Source: G963702155 sp963702155
Lineage (GTDB): Bacteria > Pseudomonadota > Alphaproteobacteria > Micavibrionales > Micavibrionaceae
Length of the DNA stretch: 64,000 nt
Reading direction: 5' to 3'
NCBI GenBank assembly: GCA_963702155.1
Contig: OY969717.1
Location: forward strand, 2,170,001-2,234,000
Part shown: positions 7,168 through 15,468 of the stretch, in pieces
Layout of the letters: every line of letters begins with the position of its first letter
Position numbering within the stretch: position 1 is the first letter of the stretch
The notes under the pieces: generated by a model
The model's input: the letters and a program-made list of their open reading frames with translations, nothing else
Databases searched by the model: none
Told to the model about the DNA's origin: nothing
Position numbers and translations under genes: made by a program

Positions 7168-7612
7168 AAAATATTTTGTCCATTATAAAATAAGGTTTTC
7201 CTAACTTCATTTTATATCCGCAAACTTCAAATCCGAATTTAGAATTAAGTGCAATCATATGCCTGTTATTTTGTGCCACTATGGTGACTATACTGCTATA
7301 ATTTAAAAGGTGAACTCTATCATGTTGAGATTGCATAAGTTTTGTAGCGTAATTTTGTCTTCTATATAAAGGTATAATACCTCCAAGCCAACTGCAAAAA
7401 CGATATTTTGAAACAGCATAACCTGCTTTAAATGCAACAATTTTTCCTTGATTGCAAATGTAGTCTACTTGTGCGTCTGGCATATTTTTTAATTTCCACT
7501 CTAGCGAGGATAACCATTGCTCATCTAAATCATCACCAAAAATTTCTTCTGCAGCTTGTGAAAAAGATTTTAGAAAACTATCTGAAAAATCATTGCGTTT
7601 TAATTTGATCAT
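7166..7612 (-). CDS. GNAT-family N-acetyltransferase
   Basis: The 148-residue product fits the GNAT fold. A central strand is followed by the acetyl-CoA binding loop in the segment LGGIIPLYRRQNYATKLMQSQ (around residues 77-97, a variant of the R/Q-x-x-G/A pyrophosphate loop), and a C-terminal ALNSKFGFEVCGYKMKLGK strand is typical of acetyltransferases acting on small molecules or protein N-termini. Substrate unknown. Its ATG directly abuts the panC stop (TGA then ATG), so translation is probably coupled. Its codons are clearly more AT-rich than those of panB and panC, suggesting later acquisition. Confidence 0.75.
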   Translation of the reverse strand: MIKLKRNDFSDSFLKSFSQAAEEIFGDDLDEQWLSSLEWKLKNMPDAQVDYICNQGKIVAFKAGYAVSKYRFCSWLGGIIPLYRRQNYATKLMQSQHDRVHLLNYSSIVTIVAQNNRHMIALNSKFGFEVCGYKMKLGKPYFIMDKIF

Positions 7613-8491
7613 TCAAACACCAACATTATCAATAAGCCGTGCTTTACCGAGCCACGCTGCCGCTAAAATCCGCCCCCATCTTGCGGACACATAATCTACA
7701 TGGTCAAATCCGACATCTATAATTTTTTGCTCGGCCTGTCTTAAGACCAGTTTGTCATTCTCCCCAATGTCATGCCGACCATGCGAAGCATATGGAAGAA
7801 CCTTATTTTTATTACCGAATTCAAAATCTTTTGGCTGCGCCCGAGAAGACAATTCTGCTGCCGTTTCGCGCAAAATCGTATTCAACTTTCGCGCAATCTG
7901 CAATTCGTCATCGTTCAAATACGCATTTCGCGAGGAAAGCGCCAACCCGCGATCATCCCGCACAATCTCCGCGCCAATAATCTCAATCCCCATATCGCGC
8001 ATCTCGACCATCTCTTTAATCACCTGCAACTGCTGGAAATCCTTCTTACCAAATATAGCAACATCCGGCCGCACATGATCAAACAGGCGTGATACCACAT
8101 TGACAACCCCATTAAAAAAGCTCGGCCGAAAATCAGTCTCCAAACCCTGCGCGGCCTGACCGGCTTTAATGGCACTTTCTTCACCGTCGGGATAGATCTC
8201 TGCACGGCTCGGCAAGTAAACCAGATGCGCGCCTGCCGCCTCTAATTTGCTCGTATCCGCCGCTTCATCACGCGGATAGCTCTCAAAATCTTCGCCCGGC
8301 GCAAACTGTGTGGGATTAACAAAAATACTGACCACAACACGGTCTGCATGCGCCAAAGCCAGCTTAACCAAAGACATGTGACCATCATGAAGCGCGCCCA
8401 TCGTTGGCACATAGCCGACCCGGTATCCCGCCGCTTTCCAGTTATCAATTTGGGAGCAAAGTGCCGCGCGTGCTTTTACTGTTTGGATCAT
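7613..8491 (-). CDS. panC: Pantoate-beta-alanine ligase
   Basis: PanC condenses pantoate with beta-alanine using ATP, the last step to pantothenate and so to coenzyme A. The 292-residue protein has the class I-like HIGH equivalent HDGH at residues 35-38 (PTMGALHDGHMSL), FVNPTQF, FGKKDFQQLQVI and the DRGLALSSRN segment equivalent to KMSKS. These are all active-site parts of the family. The start lies 3 bases after panB, and the stop is fused to the start of a GNAT gene. No panD is seen in the window. Confidence 0.95.
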   Translation of the reverse strand: MIQTVKARAALCSQIDNWKAAGYRVGYVPTMGALHDGHMSLVKLALAHADRVVVSIFVNPTQFAPGEDFESYPRDEAADTSKLEAAGAHLVYLPSRAEIYPDGEESAIKAGQAAQGLETDFRPSFFNGVVNVVSRLFDHVRPDVAIFGKKDFQQLQVIKEMVEMRDMGIEIIGAEIVRDDRGLALSSRNAYLNDDELQIARKLNTILRETAAELSSRAQPKDFEFGNKNKVLPYASHGRHDIGENDKLVLRQAEQKIIDVGFDHVDYVSARWGRILAAAWLGKARLIDNVGV

Positions 8492-8494
8492 GGG

Positions 8495-9319
8495 CTACGA
8501 TTTCTTTTTCGGTTTATTATAAAGCTGTGCGGGAGTAGGGAAGGCGCGCGCCCGAACTTCATCAGTATAGCGACCAAATGCACAGTCTATATCGCCGTTC
8601 AAATCCGCGTATTGCTTTACAAACTTAGGAACATGCCCGCCAGATAATCCGCCAGTTAAACCCAATAAATCCTCACTCACCAATATTTGCCCATCACATG
8701 CGGGCGATGCGCCGATCCCTATACAAGGTATAGAAACACTTGTACTTACCATGGCTGCCGTTTCATGTACTGTGCCTTCCAATACAAAGGAGAAAACACC
8801 AGCTGCTTCAATCGCGCGCGCATCATCTATCAACCGCATACGCCCTTCATCTGTCTTGCCTTTTATTTTAAAACCACCCTCCAAAATGGCAGATTGCGGT
8901 TGCAAACCAATATGCCCCATAACTGGCACGCCATTTTGAACAAGATGCGCAATGATATGCGCCATATCCATACCGCCTTCAAGCTTCACTGCATCGCAAC
9001 CCGTCTCATCTATAACGCGCCGCGCATTTAAAAGCGCTGTATCTTTATTATCCTCATAAGTGCCATAAGGCATATCAACAACAATACAGGCATTGTCCGC
9101 CCCGCGAACAACGGCCGCCCCATGCGCAATCATGATATCAAGTGTGACATCGTTCGTATTGCCCATACCATACAAAACCATTCCAATTGAATCCCCGACC
9201 AATATCAAATCCGCATGTCTATCTGCCATCTTCGCCATGGGCGCGGAATACGCCGTTAAACATACAATTGGTATATTTGCCTTACCGCTCGATTTAATAA
9301 TGTCCGGTGTAATACGCAT
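8495..9319 (-). CDS. panB: 3-methyl-2-oxobutanoate hydroxymethyltransferase
   Basis: PanB adds a hydroxymethyl group from methylene-tetrahydrofolate to alpha-ketoisovalerate, giving ketopantoate. The sequence has VCLTAYSAPMAK, the metal ligand motif LILVGDSIGMVLYG, DMPYGTYED, KLEGG and GHIGLQPQS. The preferred start is ATG 9319 (MRITPDIIK), with an AGAGA site 11 bases upstream. A start at 9385 would add 22 residues unlike the family. At 274 residues the length is normal. panB leads the panB-panC-GNAT transcript. Confidence 0.95.
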   Translation of the reverse strand: MRITPDIIKSSGKANIPIVCLTAYSAPMAKMADRHADLILVGDSIGMVLYGMGNTNDVTLDIMIAHGAAVVRGADNACIVVDMPYGTYEDNKDTALLNARRVIDETGCDAVKLEGGMDMAHIIAHLVQNGVPVMGHIGLQPQSAILEGGFKIKGKTDEGRMRLIDDARAIEAAGVFSFVLEGTVHETAAMVSTSVSIPCIGIGASPACDGQILVSEDLLGLTGGLSGGHVPKFVKQYADLNGDIDCAFGRYTDEVRARAFPTPAQLYNKPKKKS

Positions 9320-9530
9320 AAAATTTATCTCTGTATGTTTTGAGGCTTTAAAAGCGTTAAAATATTTTAAGTTTTGCCGCTGCAATTTTTTATTTTTTAC
9401 GCCTTCAACGGTATCAGTGCAAGTCCAAACCTAAAACCAAACAATACAGTGGTAAAATATGCGCCGCGCAAAAGGTTTTAGGTTCAATCACAAGATAAGA
9501 GTTTTTATAAAAATCGAGGCTAAATAAATA

Positions 9531-9557
9531 AAAGCGCCTCAATTTTGAAGCGCTTCT
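9531..9557 (-). terminator. Hairpin downstream of the 48-residue ORF
   Basis: On the minus strand, AAGCGCTTCAA pairs with TTGAGGCGCTT around a short loop and is followed by a T-rich stretch (TTTATTTATTTA). Its position, 30 bases after the stop of the small ORF at 9589, suits a terminator for it. Confidence 0.5.
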
Positions 9558-9588
9558 TAGGTATTATATAGCATGTTTAAAACAAAAC

Positions 9589-9735
9589 TTAGTCATTATG
9601 ATATTCTGGTTTATCATAAGATTTTTTCTTCTTATGTTGCAAACATTCCGTATGACCAGTCTGAAAATGGCTATTCACAATATGCGTGTACGAAACAGGA
9701 TTGGGATCTGCAGCTTGCTTAAAATTTAAGGTCAT
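9589..9735 (-). CDS. Small conserved-looking ORF, 48 residues
   Basis: This frame reads from ATG 9735 to TAA 9589. It starts MTLNFKQAADPNPVSYTHIV and ends with a lysine/histidine-rich tail (KKKKSYDKPEYHND). An AAAGGAATTTT ribosome-binding site sits at proper distance, and a hairpin terminator follows. The product has one cysteine and several histidines, with no signal peptide or membrane segment. It fills most of an otherwise empty gap of about 570 bases between panB and glyQS. Function unknown. The signals make it likelier to be real than chance. Confidence 0.5.
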   Translation of the reverse strand: MTLNFKQAADPNPVSYTHIVNSHFQTGHTECLQHKKKKSYDKPEYHND

Positions 9736-9886
9736 ATCTAAAATTCCTTTTTTCTATATCTTTATAATATTCCCAAAACGGGAACAAAGTCAAATTAATT
9801 CGTATCTATATTCCGATCAACCTTGAATTTGTTTAATAAAAACGCCATGATGCGGCCTTAATCCTTAAACATATAAAGATATTAAA

Positions 9887-11389
9887 ATGAATAAAGACAT
9901 GAAAGATATTGTGGCTCTGTGTAAGCGCAGAGGGTTTATATTTCAAGCATCCGACATTTATGGCGGCCTGAACGGCTTTTGGGATTATGGCCCGCTTGGA
10001 ACCGAGCTCAAAAACAATCTGCGCGATATGTGGTGGCGCGCTATGGTGACATGTCCGCCAATTGGTCCCGATGGTACACCAGTCGAGATTGTGGGGCTGG
10101 ATAGCGCAATTATCCAAAACCCCAAAACATGGGAAGCATCTGGGCATATAGGCGGCTTTTCAGACCCTATGGTTGATTGCAAAGAAACAAAAAAACGGTA
10201 TCGCGCGGATCATTTGGTTGTTTTAACTGCTGAAAAAGCGGATCGCTGGCCTGTCTTTCACGAAGAAACAGAAGACTCTGAAATAATCAAAAAGCTAAAA
10301 AAGCTTAAGTTACCACCCGACCTTTCTCTCTTTAAAAAGGTTAATCTAACCAATCTGGCTGTTGCAGATTATAACCGTGTGATTGCTCCAGATGTAAATG
10401 AACCTGGCACACTCACCGAACCCAAAGAATTCAATTTGATGTTCCACACCTATGTGGGCGCAACGGCGGATGAGGATAATAAGGCCTATCTCCGTCCCGA
10501 AACGGCGCAAGGTATATTCTTGAACTTTAAAAATGTTGTAGATTCCACCCGCGTTAAAATGCCTTTTGGAATTGCACAAATCGGAAAAGCATACCGAAAC
10601 GAAGTGACTCCGCGTAACTTCATTTATCGATCCCGCGAATTTGAACAAATGGAAATGGAATGGTTTTGCCATCCCGATGAGGCCCAAAAATGGCATGATT
10701 TTTGGATTAACGAGCGTAAAAACTTTTGGATATCGCTTGGTATTGATGAAGAAAACATTCTTATGCGTGACCACGATAAGGATGAGCTCGCCCATTACGC
10801 CAAAGATGGCCTCGGTACGGTCGATGTTGAATATAAATTCCCTTTTACCGCCCCTGGTTTTGGTGAACTCGAAGGCATCGCCCATCGTGGTGATTTTGAC
10901 CTGACCCAACATCAAGAGCATTCCGGCACAAAACTAGAATATCTGGATCAAGCCAATAACAACGAACGCTATATGCCCCACGTGATCGAACCGGCCGCGG
11001 GATTAACGCGCGGTGTATTGGCTCTGATATGTGAGGCTTTCACTATTGATGAAAACCGCCCATCCGGCGTATATCTCAATTTTCACCCTGCCGTGGCACC
11101 CAAAAAAGCGGCGATATTACCGCTTACGGCAAAACCGCATCATGTTGAACCGGCAACAAAGCTTTATCTCGAACTGCGCGAGCATTTTCCCGTTGATCTG
11201 GATATCAAACAAAACATCGGTAAACGCTACGCTCGTCAAGATGAAATTGGCACGCCGTACTGTTTTACCATCGATAATGATACATTAGAAGATCAAACCG
11301 TAACCGTGCGCGACCGCAACACCATGGCACAAGACCGCATTCCCCTTGATAAAGTGTCAGAATACTTGCATCAAAAGATGAAAGCATGA
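9887..11389 (+). CDS. glyQS: Glycine-tRNA ligase, homodimeric (alpha2) type
   Basis: The enzyme charges tRNA-Gly. The 500-residue sequence is a single-chain class II synthetase: the N-terminal CKRRGFIFQASDIYGGLNGFWDYGPLG, motif 2 with FRNEVTPRNFIYRSREFEQMEMEWF, a motif 3 region with GLTRGVLALICEAF, and a C-terminal anticodon-binding domain from about residue 400 (APKKAAILPL through LEDQTVTVRDR). This is the archaeal/eukaryal/Gram-positive form, not the alpha2-beta2 glyQ/glyS form common in alphaproteobacteria. The start at MNKDMKD has weak ribosome-binding sequence. It stands alone, followed 39 bases later by a secreted-protein gene. Confidence 0.95.
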   Translation: MNKDMKDIVALCKRRGFIFQASDIYGGLNGFWDYGPLGTELKNNLRDMWWRAMVTCPPIGPDGTPVEIVGLDSAIIQNPKTWEASGHIGGFSDPMVDCKETKKRYRADHLVVLTAEKADRWPVFHEETEDSEIIKKLKKLKLPPDLSLFKKVNLTNLAVADYNRVIAPDVNEPGTLTEPKEFNLMFHTYVGATADEDNKAYLRPETAQGIFLNFKNVVDSTRVKMPFGIAQIGKAYRNEVTPRNFIYRSREFEQMEMEWFCHPDEAQKWHDFWINERKNFWISLGIDEENILMRDHDKDELAHYAKDGLGTVDVEYKFPFTAPGFGELEGIAHRGDFDLTQHQEHSGTKLEYLDQANNNERYMPHVIEPAAGLTRGVLALICEAFTIDENRPSGVYLNFHPAVAPKKAAILPLTAKPHHVEPATKLYLELREHFPVDLDIKQNIGKRYARQDEIGTPYCFTIDNDTLEDQTVTVRDRNTMAQDRIPLDKVSEYLHQKMKA

Positions 11390-11428
11390 CATAAATATTG
11401 ATCTGAAAACAAAGAAGATTAAATATAC

Positions 11429-12403
11429 ATGATCCGCTTTTTTAAAATCGGCACATTTTTAAGCGTATTTTCCGCCTTGATATTTGTAATGACTGCCCCC
11501 GTAAAGGCACAGGACTATGCCGCTGGCACAACGGGATATTTGTATCAAAATTGTAAAACCGCGCTTGCAGAATCAAAATCCCTAAACCAGCTTTACAACA
11601 CCTATTGCGGCGCATTTGTTGAAGGATACGTTCTTGGTATTAATGCTGTATCTGGTATAAAATTCGGAAAGCCACAAGAAAGCGACCCCTGTGCGCTGGA
11701 CTTTGAAAGAGAATTCCGCCGTATCAATGGTAAGTTTTGCGCAAATTTGCCGGGCTTCAAACAAGGGGAAACGGCACCTGGCCAAATGCTGAAAAACGCG
11801 GTTGGCATTGCGGAACAATGGATAAATCATATGGATCAAATTGATCCGTCTCGCCGCTATATGTATCGTCCCGCCACTGAAATGTTATATGAATTGGTAA
11901 CGCCTGGGGCATTTTGCACAACACTCGGAAATCACGCCGATCGTGGCGGTAATACGCCTGAATTTACTATGAACCCTGCTTTGCGAACAATGGAATGGAA
12001 AGAGGCGCTAAATTTACGTGCCCAGGTAACCAAATCGGCCAAACAAAAAGCATGCAGCGCCGCTATTAATCAGGATAACCAAACGCAAGGGTCATTCAAC
12101 ACATCCAGATGCGCCGGCGAAATAACGGGTTTTTTAAGCGGTATCCAGGTTACCAATCGCTTGCAAACGCGCCCGCCAGCGCCGCAAATGTGCGCGAAAC
12201 GCATCGACCGTTTATATGACGCCATTGATACGCGCAAAACCATGTGTGTAACGTCCACAACACGGCCTAAAATTATCGCTGATGTCTATGTGAAAAATGC
12301 AAGGCTCATCCCCGCTTCCCCATTATGGCCGTCCGCCGCGTATGATACAATCTATCCGGGCTGGATGTGCCGCAATCAAAAACCTTTAACGCCCGTGCCA
12401 TAA
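11429..12403 (+). CDS. Secreted cysteine-containing protein with two Rap1a/Tai-like segments
   Basis: A clear Sec signal peptide covers residues 1 to about 27 (MIRFFKIGTFLSVFSALIF, cleavage near VKAQ). The mature 300-residue protein has two similar modules: a first with NCKTAL and YCGAFVEGYVLGINAV near residues 37-70, and a second with RCAGEITGFLSGIQV near residues 226-240. The paired cysteines and the C-x-G-x-x-x-G-x-x-x-G pattern resemble the Rap1a/Tai immunity-protein fold, which is also found in many periplasmic proteins of unknown role. No effector gene lies nearby, so an immunity role is not supported. Likely periplasmic. Confidence 0.6.
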   Translation: MIRFFKIGTFLSVFSALIFVMTAPVKAQDYAAGTTGYLYQNCKTALAESKSLNQLYNTYCGAFVEGYVLGINAVSGIKFGKPQESDPCALDFEREFRRINGKFCANLPGFKQGETAPGQMLKNAVGIAEQWINHMDQIDPSRRYMYRPATEMLYELVTPGAFCTTLGNHADRGGNTPEFTMNPALRTMEWKEALNLRAQVTKSAKQKACSAAINQDNQTQGSFNTSRCAGEITGFLSGIQVTNRLQTRPPAPQMCAKRIDRLYDAIDTRKTMCVTSTTRPKIIADVYVKNARLIPASPLWPSAAYDTIYPGWMCRNQKPLTPVP

Positions 12404-12466
12404 ACCTCCGCACATATTATACAAAATTTATTGCATCAAACGCATGGTTTATGTGTATTTACCGCT

Positions 12467-13846
12467 ATGGAAAAGAATCAGAATTTATCGCAAGATCAAA
12501 TTGATCAAATAATGCTCTCCGTGCCGCAAGAAACGGTAGACCGTTATTACGATGCACTTAAAAATGCATGGCGTGCAACCAAAACTTATGATGGGTCGGA
12601 GTGTGCGATGGATCGCGTGATTGATGCTTTCGATGGAGCAGAGAAAATTGTGCGAGAGGCGAATAATGGCAAAGTCTCCATCGCGCTTGAAAAAGAATTT
12701 TCTTACTATGCCGATTTTGATGGCACGGTCGCCGATGTTATGATGCGCGGCGTTAAAAAATTCTATGAAGGCATGGCGGATAAAACCACACAAGACCAAC
12801 TGGCGATGCTAAAAAACGCCGGCGCGAATATCACCTACAATGATAAAACGCTAATCTTAAGCGACAGCGGCCAAATCAACAAAAACGGCAGCGGTAATGG
12901 AAAAGTAGAACATAAAACACAGCCGCACCTCGCATGGTTGATAGAAACGCTCGCGGAGGAGGGCATCTACGCCGATCAACTCAATATTCATATTGGTAAG
13001 GTCGATCCAAAAATGATGCGTAAAGAACCCTACATCGTTGTCGATATCTCGCATTTCAATAAACAAATCGCCGTGTGTAATGAATACGGGCAAACGACTT
13101 TTGTTAGCAAATCTATCAAAGACCCTGAAATCTACGAAACCAAAACGAAAAAAGAGCTACTAGGATATGATGACATTGGAACGATAATTTTGAGTACACC
13201 AAAATCATGGCAAAATCATATCAAGGATTTTCTTCAAAACCGATCCTTGAAATCTATCTTTGCAAATAAGGTTGATAAAAAACACATCACATTAGATATG
13301 ATCGAAACCGTCTGCCGCGCTTACGCTGATGATCCTAAAAATGACGGACGCAGCCCGCCTGCAGGTGGAGAAAAAGGAAAAGAAATAATCCCCTATGAGC
13401 CGCTTGTAAAATTTAATATGACGTGGGTCGCCTTAAATTTAAGCATGCATAAAAAATCAAATGGCCTCACGGAAGAAAACTGCTCGTATGATAGCATACC
13501 TGACTTGTGTAAAGACAAGGGCATCGGGCTTATTCTTAACGTTGATATGATTGAGGAAGTTTGCCGCGCCTATGCCGATGACCCTAAAAATAACGGACGT
13601 AGCCCACCCTCAGGTGGTTCAAAAACAAAAGAAATAATCCCCTATGAGCCGCTTGCAAGATTTAATATGACGTGGGCCTCTTTAAATATGAGCATGGTTC
13701 AAAAATCAAATGGCCTTACGGATGAAAACTGCCCGTATAAAAGCATACCTGACCTATGTAAAGACAAGGGCATCGGCAAAAAAAACCAAAAAATTACGCT
13801 GCAGCCTATCTCTAAAACCGCCGCGCCCGAACCTCAAAGCCCGTAG
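12467..13846 (+). CDS. Unknown protein with two tandem 83-residue repeats
   Basis: No family was recognised. The 459-residue product has an N-terminal acidic, helical region (residues 1-130), a middle part, and then two tandem copies of an 83-residue unit starting at codons 13298 and 13547 (249 bases apart). Each unit runs M-I-E-x-V-C-R-A-Y-A-D-D-P-K-N, a GRSPP-x-GG linker, IIPYEPL, FNMTW, KSNGLT, ENC, SIPDLCKDKGIG. The pattern looks like a small folded unit with conserved Cys and Trp that could bind DNA or protein. No signal peptide or membrane segment is seen. ATG 12467 is preferred over an upstream TTG, though neither has a clear ribosome-binding site. Its 3' end overlaps the convergent SppA-like gene by 13 bases. 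Confidence 0.65.
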   Translation: MEKNQNLSQDQIDQIMLSVPQETVDRYYDALKNAWRATKTYDGSECAMDRVIDAFDGAEKIVREANNGKVSIALEKEFSYYADFDGTVADVMMRGVKKFYEGMADKTTQDQLAMLKNAGANITYNDKTLILSDSGQINKNGSGNGKVEHKTQPHLAWLIETLAEEGIYADQLNIHIGKVDPKMMRKEPYIVVDISHFNKQIAVCNEYGQTTFVSKSIKDPEIYETKTKKELLGYDDIGTIILSTPKSWQNHIKDFLQNRSLKSIFANKVDKKHITLDMIETVCRAYADDPKNDGRSPPAGGEKGKEIIPYEPLVKFNMTWVALNLSMHKKSNGLTEENCSYDSIPDLCKDKGIGLILNVDMIEEVCRAYADDPKNNGRSPPSGGSKTKEIIPYEPLARFNMTWASLNMSMVQKSNGLTDENCPYKSIPDLCKDKGIGKKNQKITLQPISKTAAPEPQSP

Positions 13847-14697
13847 CGTTGCCACTGCCCCTTCGCTTCCAAGCCTTCAACCAGCTTTTCCCCCACACTC
13901 GTATCCGCGCCGAGGAGTCCGGCAATAAACCCGCTACTTGGCTCAAAATCCTTAAATTTGATATCCTCGCCATATTCTTTGCGCATAACGCTATAAACAT
14001 CCCCAATCCCATCAATCAAGCCGAGGGTTTGCGCGCGTCCGCCCGTCCAAAACCCACCTTCAAACAATGGCTCATTATCTTCATTCAAACGCTCACCGCG
14101 GCGTTCCTTCACCCAACTGATAAACCGCTCATGAATATCCTTTTGAATATCTTTAAGCCGCAAAACATCATCGGCCTTCTCGCTTTGAAATGGGTCTAAG
14201 AACCCCTTATCTTTGCCCGATGTATGAACGCGTCGCTCAACCCCGTATCGCTCAATAAAATCCTGAAAACCGAACGAAGCGCTAATCACGCCAATCGACC
14301 CGACAATAGAAACATCTTGCGCATAAATTTTATCCGCCGCGCAGGCAAGCCAATATCCGCCCGATGCCGCCACATCCTCGGCAAAGGCATAAACGGGGAT
14401 CTCTTTTTCCTCCGCCAGCCGCCTTATATGCGCGCCGATCAGCGCACTTTGCGCGGGCGACCCGCCGGGGCAGTTTAAAACGAGCGCAACCGCCTTTAAA
14501 TTATAAACATCAAATGCCTCGTTCAAAATATCGGCATAACGATTGTGACTGATCGTTGGCTTTCGGGTTTGCGCATCCGTTATAACACCGGACATGCGTA
14601 TAACGGCCACTTTTTCTTTGGGCTTTATAATGCCGCCAATCACGGGCATATCCGCCATTTTGTCGCAAGCTCTGCCTATAATTTTACCAATACCCAT
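13834..14697 (-). CDS. S49-family (SppA/SohB-like) serine peptidase
   Basis: This 287-residue protein is a single-domain member of the signal-peptide-peptidase family, which uses a Ser-Lys dyad. The probable nucleophile is Ser112 in AASGGYWLACAAD, and the probable base is Lys164 in the SGKDKG loop before FLDPF, 52 residues further as in bacterial SppA. LNCPGGSPAQSA near residues 74-84 supplies the oxyanion region. The N-terminus lacks an obvious long membrane anchor, unlike classical SppA. It is the last gene of a minus-strand group with trmN6 and a lytic transglycosylase, suggesting an envelope-maintenance setting. Confidence 0.88.
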   Translation of the reverse strand: MGIGKIIGRACDKMADMPVIGGIIKPKEKVAVIRMSGVITDAQTRKPTISHNRYADILNEAFDVYNLKAVALVLNCPGGSPAQSALIGAHIRRLAEEKEIPVYAFAEDVAASGGYWLACAADKIYAQDVSIVGSIGVISASFGFQDFIERYGVERRVHTSGKDKGFLDPFQSEKADDVLRLKDIQKDIHERFISWVKERRGERLNEDNEPLFEGGFWTGGRAQTLGLIDGIGDVYSVMRKEYGEDIKFKDFEPSSGFIAGLLGADTSVGEKLVEGLEAKGQWQRYGL

Positions 14698-14718
14698 ATT
14701 TTTTAAATCCTTATTTAA

Positions 14719-15462
14719 TTAAACAAGCGCATCACTGCCGCGCAAAATACGCTCCGCTTGCACTGTATATCTACCATCATCATTATGTAGCGTAATCCCC
14801 GTATGGATCAAGGCAGGTGACTGCCGATCTTTAATCGCACGAATAATAACCCGTTTTGGCACGCGCCCCGTCTTCGGCCAAAGGGGTATAATCTCCATCG
14901 CCCCAAATCGTCGCCCGCGTTTTGGACCATGCAAATGCGCAATTATCTTATCTGCCATATCTGCGCGATGAATTATTGTAAAACTGCCGCCGGACTTTAG
15001 CAAGCGATGCCCCGCCACCATCCAATCTTGAAGGGTCAGCTCTGTATCTTGATGCCCATGTGCCTGCGCTTTTTCCGCGTAAGGTGAAACCAGATGATGT
15101 CCGGCCTCCATATAAGGCGGGTTACATATAATATGATCAAACCGCGGCGCCTCAAAATTACGGATATCGGCGCAAACAAAATCGGCGCGCGCATCCATTT
15201 GATTATGCGATGCATTTTTAATTGCTAGAGCATAATGATGATTTTGAATTTCAACACCTGTCAGGCGCGCATTTTGAATGCGCGATAAAACGCATAATCC
15301 CGCACTCCCTACGCCGCATCCCATATCCAAAACATGATCATGAGCGCCGGCCAAACAAGCAGCCGCAAGCATAACGCTATCAAGCGATGTCTTAAAACCG
15401 TGCACAGGTTGGAAAAGCTCAAGCTGTTTGCCAAGCACATAAATAGGATCGGTTTGCGTCAT
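14719..15462 (-). CDS. tRNA1(Val) adenine-N6 methyltransferase-like protein
   Basis: The 247-residue protein is a Rossmann-fold SAM-dependent N6-adenine methyltransferase. SAM motif I is VLDMGCGVGSAGLCVLS near residues 44-60, and the catalytic motif NPPY, which positions the target adenine amino group, is near residues 115-118 (FDHIICNPPYMEAGH). Proteins with this layout (TrmN6/YfiC) modify A37 of tRNA-Val. It starts 6 bases after the lytic transglycosylase gene and ends 21 bases before the SppA-like gene. Assignment to tRNA rather than another RNA or protein substrate rests on family resemblance. Confidence 0.82.
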   Translation of the reverse strand: MTQTDPIYVLGKQLELFQPVHGFKTSLDSVMLAAACLAGAHDHVLDMGCGVGSAGLCVLSRIQNARLTGVEIQNHHYALAIKNASHNQMDARADFVCADIRNFEAPRFDHIICNPPYMEAGHHLVSPYAEKAQAHGHQDTELTLQDWMVAGHRLLKSGGSFTIIHRADMADKIIAHLHGPKRGRRFGAMEIIPLWPKTGRVPKRVIIRAIKDRQSPALIHTGITLHNDDGRYTVQAERILRGSDALV

Positions 15463-15468
15463 ATACGC

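Noticed and set aside
10346..10921. 191-codon minus-strand ORF inside glyQS
   Set aside because: It lies entirely antisense to conserved synthetase motifs and has no ribosome-binding site.
11429..13846. Toxin-immunity pair suggested by the Rap1a/Tai-like protein
   Set aside because: No effector, VgrG or secretion gene lies nearby, and the fold is common in periplasmic proteins without immunity function.
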